In this document: positions 6,835 to 14,423 of the stretch, in pieces
How positions within the stretch are numbered: the first letter of the stretch is position 1
Layout of the letters: every line of letters starts with the position of its first letter
Source: Planctomycetota bacterium
GTDB taxonomy: Bacteria > Planctomycetota > Planctomycetia > Pirellulales > Pirellulaceae
Direction: 5' to 3'
Length of the DNA stretch: 20,780 nt
Assembly: GCA_029259935.1 (NCBI GenBank)
Contig: JAJDEH010000409.1
Coordinates: 1-20,780 of the forward strand
Position numbers and translations under genes: made by a program
Notes under the pieces: generated by a model
Databases searched by the model: none
What the model was told of the DNA's origin: nothing
Seen by the model: only the letters and a program-made list of their open reading frames with translations

Positions 6835-7287
6835 ATAACGGAGATGAACTCTCTGTCTGCTCTGTTGCTGAAAGGATCGGTCGTGCATCCGCTATTCTCA
6901 AAAGCCGCCGGAATGACTCATGACGTCATTGGGGCCGCCATCGAAGTTCACAAGGATAAAGGACCTAGTTTGCTCGAGTCGATTTACGAATGATGTCTAA
7001 CGATGGAACTGCAACTGCGAGGTCATTAAGTTCAAAATCAAGACCGTGTTATCATTCGCTATGAGCAATTCTCCCGTGAGGAACCGCTCCGATTCGATTT
7101 ACTGATTGACCCGTGCTTGTTTGTGGAAGTGAAGGCCGTTGAAAAAGTGCATCCCATTCACCAAGCTCAATTGCTCAGCTACATGAAGCTGCTGGATATT
7201 CCTCCGGGACTCATCATCAATTTCCATGCTCTGAAATTGACCGAGGGCGTCTCGAGACTCATTCTACCTGGTGCCAACCAAGAATAA
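6814..7287 (+). pseudogene. GxxExxY protein (PD-(D/E)XK fold), inactivated by two nonsense codons
   Basis: One continuous frame from 6814 to TAA 7285-7287 encodes the whole GxxExxY family: NSLSALLLKGSVVHPLFSKA, the HDVIGAAIEVHKDKGP...LLESIYE signature, LRFDLLIDPCLFVEVKAVE with the nuclease-like D...ExK core, and AQLLSYMKLLDIPPGLIINF, ending SRLILPGANQE. It is interrupted by TGA at 6991-6993, right after SIYE where family members have a Trp or similar residue, and by TAA at 7027-7029, where Lys or similar is expected after LRGH. No frameshift is needed; removing the two stops restores full length. The start could be ATG 6814 or ATG 6844. The family is common and repetitive in planctomycetes, with no established cellular role. 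Imperfect inverted repeats flank it. Confidence 0.85.
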
Positions 7288-7333
7288 ATCCACCGAGGAG
7301 ACAGAGAAAACAGAGGTTTCTTCCCTCTGCTGA

Positions 7334-7354
7334 CTCCGTTGACTCCTGTTCATC
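7334..7354 (-). repeat. right imperfect inverted repeat of the GxxExxY unit
   Basis: Reverse complement of 6813-6834 with one gap and three mismatches. It lies 46 bases past the pseudogene stop. Between them a hairpin CAGAGG (7311-7316) / CCTCTG (7324-7329) may be part of the same unit or a weak terminator. Confidence 0.45.
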
Positions 7355-7555
7355 ATGGGCCAAACGATCCGTATTACTCTAGTCATAGGCAAAAACCCGC
7401 TAATCTTGAGTCAAGTTATAGCGACCAACGGGAACGGGTTTTCAAGCCCGAGCGATAGCTCGAATTGGTTTGAGGCACTGCCTCGTTATTGTGTCGCATT
7501 TGCTGAAGTTAATTCCCACTCAATCCTACGTCGTTGAAAGGAAAGGCTTGCGTCG

Positions 7556-8518
7556 ATGCCCGAACCCGTGCGCTGGACTCAAAAGCTAAAAACCATCGTC
7601 GGCTCGGCCGCGTTTCAGTACTCTATTTTGGGGGTAATTGTCGCCGCCGCCGTCGTGGTGGGCATGGAAACGTATCCCTCACTGACCGCGAAATACTCGG
7701 CACCACTGAGGCTGATCAATCAGATCATCCTTTACATCTTTGTCGTGGAAGCGGTATTGAAGATGGCCCAGCACGGGCGGCATTTCTATCGCTACTTTCA
7801 AGATCCGTGGAATCTGTTTGATTTCACGATCGTGGTCGTTTGTTTTCTGCCGGTGAATGCTTCGTATGCCGCGGTGCTGCGTTTGGCCCGAGTGATGCGC
7901 GCGCTGCGGCTCATGACCGCGCTGCCCAAGCTGCAGGTGATCGTCGGCGCGCTGATCAAGAGCATCCCCTCGATGGGATACGTGGGGATCATTCTGGCGC
8001 TCAACTTTTATATCTACGCCGTCGTCGGAGTGTTTTTGTTTCGTGACAATGACCCCGTGCATTTTCAAGACCTGCCGACGGCGATGCTGTCGCTGTTTCG
8101 CGTGGTCACGCTGGAAGACTGGACCGACATCATGTACATCAACATGTATGGCGTCGACAACTACCCCGGTTTGGAAACCTACCAGGCCGTCAATTCAACG
8201 GGTCTGGAACCACATCCCGAAACCATTCGGTCGCCGCTGGTGGGCGCGCTCTTTTTCGTGACCTTTGTTATGTTCGGCACGATGATCATGCTGAATCTGT
8301 TCATCGGCGTGATTATCAGCAGCATGGACGAATCGGAAGCCGAGCGGGAACGCGAAGAGATGGCTCACCGTCGCGCACTGGGCATGGCCAAGACCATCGA
8401 CGACGACGTCATGGAACTAGACCACCAGCTTGATGCCTTGAAGGAAGCATTGCACGTGCTTCGCGTGCGGCTCGAATCGGAGAGAAAATTGCCGGAACGG
8501 AGAGGTCCCTCCGATTGA
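7556..8518 (+). CDS. voltage-gated cation channel, single-domain (bacterial NaV/CaV type)
   Basis: 320 residues, start ATG 7556 with AAAGGAAAGG about 10 bases upstream. Six-helix ion transport domain: S1 about 22-40, S2 51-70, S3 84-99, S4 with four Arg at every third position (109, 112, 115, 118), S4-S5 linker, S5 140-162, selectivity filter TLEDWTD (185-191), and S6 about 228-255 ending FIGVIISSMDE. A C-terminal acidic/basic segment then leads to a heptad-like coiled coil (about 282-310), as in NaChBac-type homotetramers. NaChBac and NavAb have TLESW; the extra Asp at 188 and 191 resembles calcium-selective designs and eukaryotic CaV filters, so selectivity may not be for sodium. The loop between filter and S6 (about 198-227) is longer than in NavAb. 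Convergent with the isocitrate dehydrogenase gene, 28 bases apart. Confidence 0.92.
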   Translation: MPEPVRWTQKLKTIVGSAAFQYSILGVIVAAAVVVGMETYPSLTAKYSAPLRLINQIILYIFVVEAVLKMAQHGRHFYRYFQDPWNLFDFTIVVVCFLPVNASYAAVLRLARVMRALRLMTALPKLQVIVGALIKSIPSMGYVGIILALNFYIYAVVGVFLFRDNDPVHFQDLPTAMLSLFRVVTLEDWTDIMYINMYGVDNYPGLETYQAVNSTGLEPHPETIRSPLVGALFFVTFVMFGTMIMLNLFIGVIISSMDESEAEREREEMAHRRALGMAKTIDDDVMELDHQLDALKEALHVLRVRLESERKLPERRGPSD

Positions 8519-8546
8519 TGTGCCTCGCCGTTGCCCACGGAGTGAC

Positions 8547-9572
8547 TCATTTAAGGCGCGAAATGACTGCGTCGGCGAACCCGCTGGTGTCTAGTTTGCC
8601 GCCCAGGTCTCGCGTCTTCTCGCCTTTGGCCAGACAGCGGTTGTACGCCTTCTTGATGGCTTCGGCGACTTGCTGGCAGCGCTGGTCGTCGCGCGTGTCG
8701 GCCAGATAGTTCAGCATCATCACAGCCGACATGAGCAGCGCCAGCGGATTGGCGATACCCTGGCCTGCAATGTCCGGCGCGGATCCGTGGACGGCCTCGA
8801 AGACTGCCATCTCGTCGCCGATGTTCGCGCCCGGCACGACTCCCAATCCGCCCACCAATCCGGCGCACAAGTCGCTCACCACGTCGCCATACAGGTTTTC
8901 CAACAGCAGCACGTCAAAGCGTTCCGGATGTTGCACCAGCTTCATGCAACCGGCGTCGATGATCAGCTCTTCATATTCGATGTTGGGATACTCGTGCCGA
9001 TGCACCTCGCGGGCGCAGTTGAGGAACAGGCCGTCGGTGATCTTCATAATGTTGGCTTTGTGAAAGACGGTCAGCTTCTTGCGCTGGCGCTGCGTGGCAA
9101 AACGAAAGGCCCAATGAGCGATCCGCTGGCAGGCCGTTTGCGTGGCGATCTTCATGCTCATCACGACGTCGTCGGTGAGCCGATTTTCGACGCCGCTGTA
9201 CAGCCCTTCGGTGTTCTCGCGAATGATCACCATGTCGACGTCGGTAAAGCGCGTCTCGACTCCATCGAAACTTCGCACGGGGCGAACGGCGGCGTACAGA
9301 TTCAATTTCTTGCGAAGTTGCACATTGACCGATGTGAATCCTTCACCCACGGGAGTCGTACAGGGCCCCTTCAACGCGACGCCGGTGTTTTTGATCTGCC
9401 GGGTCGTCTGTTCCGGAAGAACTTCGTCGCCCGCCTCGAGCGCGGAAATCCCGGCCAGTTGCCGATCCCACTCGATGGGGGCACCAGCGGCGGTTAGAAT
9501 CCGGACTACCGCCTCGGTTACTTCCGGTCCAATTCCGTCGCCCGGCAGCAACACCGCTTGATGGTTCTTCAT
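8547..9572 (-). CDS. icd: isocitrate dehydrogenase, NAD-dependent type
   Basis: 341 residues from ATG at 9572, chosen over ATG 9614 because AAGAAGGA lies about 6 bases upstream and the protein then begins MKNHQAVLLPGDGIGPE, the family N-terminus. Isocitrate/isopropylmalate dehydrogenase superfamily: FTSVNVQLRKKLNLYAAVRP carries the Ser, Asn and two Arg of the isocitrate phosphorylation/substrate loop (isopropylmalate enzymes have Leu here), RENTEGLYSGVE, the catalytic Lys in FHKANIMK, YGDVVSDLCAGLVGGLG for metal-binding Asp residues, and VHGSAPDIAGQGIANP, the NAD-type cofactor loop without the Lys-Tyr pair of NADP enzymes. It would oxidise isocitrate to 2-oxoglutarate in the TCA cycle. The length suits the short NAD-IDH class (about 330-340). 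Homoisocitrate or tartrate dehydrogenase are less likely alternatives. Confidence 0.85.
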   Translation of the reverse strand: MKNHQAVLLPGDGIGPEVTEAVVRILTAAGAPIEWDRQLAGISALEAGDEVLPEQTTRQIKNTGVALKGPCTTPVGEGFTSVNVQLRKKLNLYAAVRPVRSFDGVETRFTDVDMVIIRENTEGLYSGVENRLTDDVVMSMKIATQTACQRIAHWAFRFATQRQRKKLTVFHKANIMKITDGLFLNCAREVHRHEYPNIEYEELIIDAGCMKLVQHPERFDVLLLENLYGDVVSDLCAGLVGGLGVVPGANIGDEMAVFEAVHGSAPDIAGQGIANPLALLMSAVMMLNYLADTRDDQRCQQVAEAIKKAYNRCLAKGEKTRDLGGKLDTSGFADAVISRLK

Positions 9573-9707
9573 GAGAATCCTTCTTGCCATGGAGTTGCAA
9601 CGAGGAAGAAGCACGCTTTAACCGTTGCAAGCTAGGCTTCATTTGACAAGACTGGGGGAAAAGCGTCAATGAGAGCGTGAACGCGCAAGGGACTAAGGAG
9701 CGTCGTT
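9573..9707. promoter_or_regulatory. divergent promoter region with an 8-bp inverted repeat
   Basis: The 135 bases separate two divergent starts (isocitrate dehydrogenase on minus, the large cytochrome protein on plus), so both promoters must lie here. TTGCAACG at 9595-9602 and CGTTGCAA at 9623-9630 form an 8-bp inverted repeat with a 20-base spacer, and the left arm lies within an 8-base self-palindrome GTTGCAAC. A TTGACA is present at about 9643-9648. AAGGAG at 9695-9700 is the ribosome binding site of the plus-strand gene. Specific promoter boxes cannot be assigned securely. Confidence 0.4.
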
Positions 9708-12700
9708 TTGAATACCATGAAGTTGTTGGTCATCGTCGCCGTTGGCTGGACAGCCTGCACGCTAGCGGTGGCGGCCGAGTCCGAATCACGATTCCAACGG
9801 TTGCTGCTGAGCGAAGAATTTCACAGCGAGGGGACGGCGGTTGCCGACTTCGACGGAGATGGCCACGCGGACATTGTTTCTGGTCCCTACTGGTATGCGG
9901 GTCCGCGGTTCGTCGCGCGCCACGAGTATACGCCCGCCGCGCCGCTCGCCATCGCCGGGTATTCAAAACATTTTTTTTCTTTCACGGATGACTTCAACTC
10001 GGACGGGCATCTCGACATCCTAGCGGTTGGCATGCCCGGCCAAGCAGCGACTTGGTTTGAGAATCCCGGTCCAAAAGCGACACCAGAAGAAACGGATTGG
10101 AAAGCTCATCGCGCGTTTGAAAGCGTCGGCGGTGAATCCCCCGAATTCGTCGATCTCACGGGTGACGGAAAGGCCGAATTGGTTTGTGTTTTTCAAGGCG
10201 CGTTTGGCTATGCCGAACCAAACCGGAAACAACCGCACGCGCCGTGGAAGTTCACTCCGGTCACTTCGAATCGAGCATACGGAGCGTTCACGCATGGCAT
10301 GGGCGTGGGAGACGTCGATGGCGACGGCCGATCCGACCTTCTGGAAACCAACGGCTGGTGGCAACAAACGGCAAAGCGGGGTGAGTTGTTTCGGTTTCAC
10401 GAATTCAAGTTCGCCCAATCGGGCGGGGCTCAGATGTATGTGTATGACTTCGACGGCGACGGCGACAACGATGTCGTGTCGGTGCAGAACGCGCATGCCC
10501 GGGGGCTGACTTGGTTCGAGCGGCGTGGGAGCGGCGACGATGTTTTGTTTGTCCCTCATCCGATTCTTACGGCCAACGCAAGCGACAACGAATACGGCCT
10601 CGGCATTTCGCAGATGCACGGCGTGGCGCTGGTCGATATCGACGGCGACGGAATCAAGGACCTGGTGACCGGAAAGCGATATTGGGCTCATGGAGGCCGT
10701 GACCCGGGCGCTCAACAATTACCGGTACTCTATTGGTTCCGCACCGTCCGGACCGCCGGCGGGGTCAAGTTCGAGCCGCATTTGATCGATCGTCGTGTGG
10801 GCGTCGGCACTCAGTTGACGGTTGGGGACGTGAACGGCGACAACCGGCCGGAAATTATTGTCGGCAACAAGCTGGGCACGTTCGTCATGCTTAACGCCGG
10901 AGCGAAAGACCAACCGCGGGCTTCCCACTCGTTCGCCGCGGGAACTGAACTGTTTCGGTCACACATTCGGGCGACCGAGCCTCTTGAGGCGGAGCAAGAA
11001 CGAAAGACCTTTGTCTTGCCGCCCGGGTTTGAAGTTCAGTTGGTGGCATCCGAACCGGATATCGCCAAGCCGATGAATTTGGCGTTCGACGCGCGAGGGC
11101 GGCTGTGGGTGAGCAGTTCCGCGGAGTATCCCTACGCTTGCCCTGATGACCGCAAGCCGCGCGACACCATCAAGATTTTTGAAGACACCAACAGCGACGG
11201 AAGTTTTGATCGGATTACGACCTTCGCCGACGAACTGAACATTCCGATCGGACTCTATCCTTACAAAGACGGCGTCATCTGCTTCAGCATTCCCAACATT
11301 TGGTTTCTGCGCGATACCGATGGCGACGGCCGGGCCGACAAACGAGAAAAGCTGTACGGCCCCTTCGACACTTCTCGCGATACCCACGGCATGTTGAACG
11401 GATTCACGCGCGGCTTCGATGGCTGGCTGTACGCTTGCCACGGCTTTAACAATCGCTCCACGGTCGCTGGCAGCGATGGCCACGAAATCCATATGCCCTC
11501 GGGCAACACGTTTCGAATGCGGCTGGACGGGTCGCGTGTCGAAATTTTCACTAACGGACAAGTGAACCCGTTCGGCATGACGTTCGACCGCCGAGGGGAC
11601 ATCTTCACCGCCGATTGTCACACGAAACCGATCAGCTTGTTGCTGAGGGGTGGCTATCACGACAGCTTTGGCCGTCCGCATGACGGGTTGGGCTACATTC
11701 CCCAAGTCATGGACCATTTGCACGGAGCGACCGGCGTGGGCGGGATTGCCTTGGGACAATCGGCCGCCTTCCCGACGGTGTATCAGAGTAGTGTGTTCGG
11801 CGGCAATGTGGTTACCTCACGCATCAACCGCGACTCGCTGCACTACACCGGTTCCACCGTCAAGGCTCGCGAGGAACCTGATTTTCTCATTTCCGGCGAC
11901 CCTTGGTTTCGCCCGGTCGACTTGCAAATCGGCCCCGACGGCGCACTGTACGTGGCCGACTTCTACAACCGGATCATTGGCCATTACGAAGTGAAACTCG
12001 ATCACCCCGGTCGCGACCGCCATCGCGGCCGGATCTGGAGAATTGTCTATAAGCCGACCGACGAACGGCGGGATGATCCGGGCCGCGCTCGGCAGGCCGA
12101 TCCCAATACGAGTCTTGCGGACAAGTCGATCGAAGAATTGCTGGAAGTACTCGATTGTGGCAACTTGACTCGTGAGTTGCTGGCGGTCGAACATGTTGTT
12201 GATAACTTCGGCCAGCAAGCCATCCCTCGCATCCGGTCGAAGCTGCCAACCGCGAAGACCGCACAGCGCAACCACCTTCTTTGGCTGCTGTTTCGATTGG
12301 ATGCTCTTGATTCAAGCGACTTGGAATCCGCGTTGAAGCACAAGGACGCCGACACCCGGCTACATGCGTTTCGTTTGCTGGAAGCGACCACTAAGCCTCC
12401 GAGCGGGCACGCCGACTGGCTGGCGACGGGGTTTCGAGACGAAGATCCGCTTGTACGGCGCGCGGCGGCGGCGGCGGCATCCACTCATCGATCCGATGGG
12501 TTGGTTCAACCGTTGATCGATTTGTACCGTCGTACGCCTAGCGGTGATGCCCACCTGCAATACACGGTTCGCATGGCGCTGCGGGACCATTTGCGGAATG
12601 AAAACTGGTTCGAGCAACTCGGCGCGTCGATCGCGAAAGAAAACGCTGATCTTATCGCGGGAATCTGTCTTTCGCTGAACACCGCCTCGGCGGGTGATTT

Positions 12701-14390
12701 CATTGTCGAGAATCTTGAACGGCTGGGCGTCAACGACCGGGAGAGCCTCTCCGCCTACCTTAAATTCGCGGCCCGATTCGCATCCCCCGACAAAGCCGCC
12801 GTCATGTCGAAGATGGCTCAACAACGGTTTAAGACCGACGTGGATTTTCAGTTAGAGCTGCTCGGATCGATTCAACAGGGAATCGAACAGCGGGGCACAT
12901 CCGCGCCCGATCCAATCCGACGCTGGGCCACGGAATTGTCGTCGCGGCTGCTCGGAATCGGATCGGATAGAAGCGAATCCGACGGACCGCTGGGCTGGAC
13001 TTATGCCGCGTGCCCGGGCACACCCGATCGCGGTAATCCGTGGACAATTTCTCGTAAACGCAATTCGGCCGACGGAATGAAAGCAACGCCGCTGTACAGT
13101 AGCTTTCCTCGCGGCGAGCGATGGACGGGCATCTATCGATCCGATCCCTTTGAGCTAGTGGGCACTTTCAGTTTCTATATTGCGGGGCACGACGGCGTGC
13201 CGGGCAAACCGATGCAAGGCAAGAATTTGGTCCGCCTGCGAAGCGCGGAAACACATGAAGTGTTGTTTAAGACGGCTCCGCCGCGCAACGACACGGCACG
13301 GGAAGTCGAATGGGACACCGAGAAGTGGGCCGGAAAAAAAGGGTATGTCGAGTTGGAAGACGGCGACACCAATGGTGCCTACGCCTGGCTGGCGGTGGGC
13401 CGGTTTTCCGAGCCGCGTTTGAATCCTAGCCGCAAGGCCGAAGACCGCCGCCGAGGCGCACTGCTGGCTGGCAAATTCCGCTTGGTCGAACTGCGAGACC
13501 CGCTGGCCCGCTTGCTGCAAGATTCGAAAACCGACCGCGCCACCGGGGCGGCGATTGCCGAAGCTCTGGTGAACATGAACCCCAACAACCGGCTGTCCGC
13601 GTTGGCCGAAGCACTTTCGATTGCCGGCGCGACCGATTCGTTGAAGCAGCAGATGATTGCAGTGATCGTGCGGCGTGATCCGGCCAAGGCATCTGAATTG
13701 CTGGGCCAGGCGATGAAGCTGGCGACAGGTCCCGAGCAACTGCGAATGGCGGAGAGACTGGCGTCTGATGCGGACGGCTTGGAACTGTTGATTTCGCACA
13801 TTGAATCCGGCTGGGCGAATCCGCGTCTGTTGACTTGGCCGAGCGTGAAAGTGAAGTTGGACGCGGTCGGCGACCAAGGACACCAAGGCCGCGTCGCCAA
13901 GCTGATTGCGCAACTTCCCGACGAAAGCGAGCAAACGGCGGCCTTGATCGGCCAGCGCAAGCAGAGTTATCGACGGCAACTTGGTTCGGCGGCGGCCGGC
14001 GCGGCTCTGTATCAAAAGCAGTGTGCCGCCTGCCATCAAGTCGGCGGCAAGGGGAACCAAGTCGGACCCAACCTCGACGGCATCGGAAATCGCGGGTTGG
14101 ACCGCATCGCCGAAGATATTTTGGCTCCCAATCGCAACGTCGATGTCGCCTTTCGCACGACCACCGTGATCACCGAAGATGGACAGATCATCAGCGGCCT
14201 CGTGAAACGCAAGGAAGGCGCACAGCTCGTTCTGGCCGACAAGGACGGCAAGGAAATCAGCATTCCCTTGAAGCAAATCGAAGAACAGAAAAAGACGAAT
14301 CTATCCTTGATGCCGGCGAACGTGAGTGAAACAATGACCGATCAGCAGTTTCGCGATCTACTGTCGTATCTCTTGACGCTGCGAAAGTGA
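9708..14390 (+). CDS. exported VCBS / PVC-type dehydrogenase / HEAT / cytochrome c fusion protein
   Basis: 1560 residues. TTG 9708 is preferred because AAGGAG ends 7 bases upstream; ATG 9717 is the alternative. Residues 1-23 are a Sec-type signal. Seven FG-GAP/VCBS calcium-type repeats follow (DFDGDGHAD 47-55, DFNSDG 95-100, DLTGDG 149-154, DVDGDGRSD 202-210, DFDGDGDND 247-255, DIDGDG 310-315, DVNGDN 374-379). From FVLPPGFEVQLVASEP (435-450) to about 775 is the planctomycete 'putative membrane-bound dehydrogenase' propeller (TIGR02604 type). Then come HEAT-like helices (about 800-1085), a beta-rich insert (about 1085-1245), more helices, and a haem domain with CAACH (1439-1443) and probable axial Met1535 in SLMPANV (TIGR02603 type). 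The substrate is unknown. A sulfite-oxidase-type gene follows 33 bases later, so the haem may accept its electrons (inference). Confidence 0.9.
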   Translation: MNTMKLLVIVAVGWTACTLAVAAESESRFQRLLLSEEFHSEGTAVADFDGDGHADIVSGPYWYAGPRFVARHEYTPAAPLAIAGYSKHFFSFTDDFNSDGHLDILAVGMPGQAATWFENPGPKATPEETDWKAHRAFESVGGESPEFVDLTGDGKAELVCVFQGAFGYAEPNRKQPHAPWKFTPVTSNRAYGAFTHGMGVGDVDGDGRSDLLETNGWWQQTAKRGELFRFHEFKFAQSGGAQMYVYDFDGDGDNDVVSVQNAHARGLTWFERRGSGDDVLFVPHPILTANASDNEYGLGISQMHGVALVDIDGDGIKDLVTGKRYWAHGGRDPGAQQLPVLYWFRTVRTAGGVKFEPHLIDRRVGVGTQLTVGDVNGDNRPEIIVGNKLGTFVMLNAGAKDQPRASHSFAAGTELFRSHIRATEPLEAEQERKTFVLPPGFEVQLVASEPDIAKPMNLAFDARGRLWVSSSAEYPYACPDDRKPRDTIKIFEDTNSDGSFDRITTFADELNIPIGLYPYKDGVICFSIPNIWFLRDTDGDGRADKREKLYGPFDTSRDTHGMLNGFTRGFDGWLYACHGFNNRSTVAGSDGHEIHMPSGNTFRMRLDGSRVEIFTNGQVNPFGMTFDRRGDIFTADCHTKPISLLLRGGYHDSFGRPHDGLGYIPQVMDHLHGATGVGGIALGQSAAFPTVYQSSVFGGNVVTSRINRDSLHYTGSTVKAREEPDFLISGDPWFRPVDLQIGPDGALYVADFYNRIIGHYEVKLDHPGRDRHRGRIWRIVYKPTDERRDDPGRARQADPNTSLADKSIEELLEVLDCGNLTRELLAVEHVVDNFGQQAIPRIRSKLPTAKTAQRNHLLWLLFRLDALDSSDLESALKHKDADTRLHAFRLLEATTKPPSGHADWLATGFRDEDPLVRRAAAAAASTHRSDGLVQPLIDLYRRTPSGDAHLQYTVRMALRDHLRNENWFEQLGASIAKENADLIAGICLSLNTASAGDFIVENLERLGVNDRESLSAYLKFAARFASPDKAAVMSKMAQQRFKTDVDFQLELLGSIQQGIEQRGTSAPDPIRRWATELSSRLLGIGSDRSESDGPLGWTYAACPGTPDRGNPWTISRKRNSADGMKATPLYSSFPRGERWTGIYRSDPFELVGTFSFYIAGHDGVPGKPMQGKNLVRLRSAETHEVLFKTAPPRNDTAREVEWDTEKWAGKKGYVELEDGDTNGAYAWLAVGRFSEPRLNPSRKAEDRRRGALLAGKFRLVELRDPLARLLQDSKTDRATGAAIAEALVNMNPNNRLSALAEALSIAGATDSLKQQMIAVIVRRDPAKASELLGQAMKLATGPEQLRMAERLASDADGLELLISHIESGWANPRLLTWPSVKVKLDAVGDQGHQGRVAKLIAQLPDESEQTAALIGQRKQSYRRQLGSAAAGAALYQKQCAACHQVGGKGNQVGPNLDGIGNRGLDRIAEDILAPNRNVDVAFRTTTVITEDGQIISGLVKRKEGAQLVLADKDGKEISIPLKQIEEQKKTNLSLMPANVSETMTDQQFRDLLSYLLTLRK

Positions 14391-14423
14391 ATCCAGACCC
14401 ACATCCGCATGAGGATCGACTCG

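Noticed and set aside
7355..7537. 60-codon frame upstream of the channel gene
   Set aside because: No motif or ribosome binding site; it spans a small hairpin (CGAGC-GATA-GCTCG near 7450) and probably belongs to the channel gene's leader region.
8670..9497. 275-codon open frame on the plus strand
   Set aside because: Antisense shadow of isocitrate dehydrogenase, whose catalytic motifs are all intact.
13155..14276. 373-codon open frame on the minus strand
   Set aside because: Lies wholly inside the cytochrome c gene in a shadow frame, rich in Gln/Arg/His, with no motif; the plus-strand protein has clear domains throughout.
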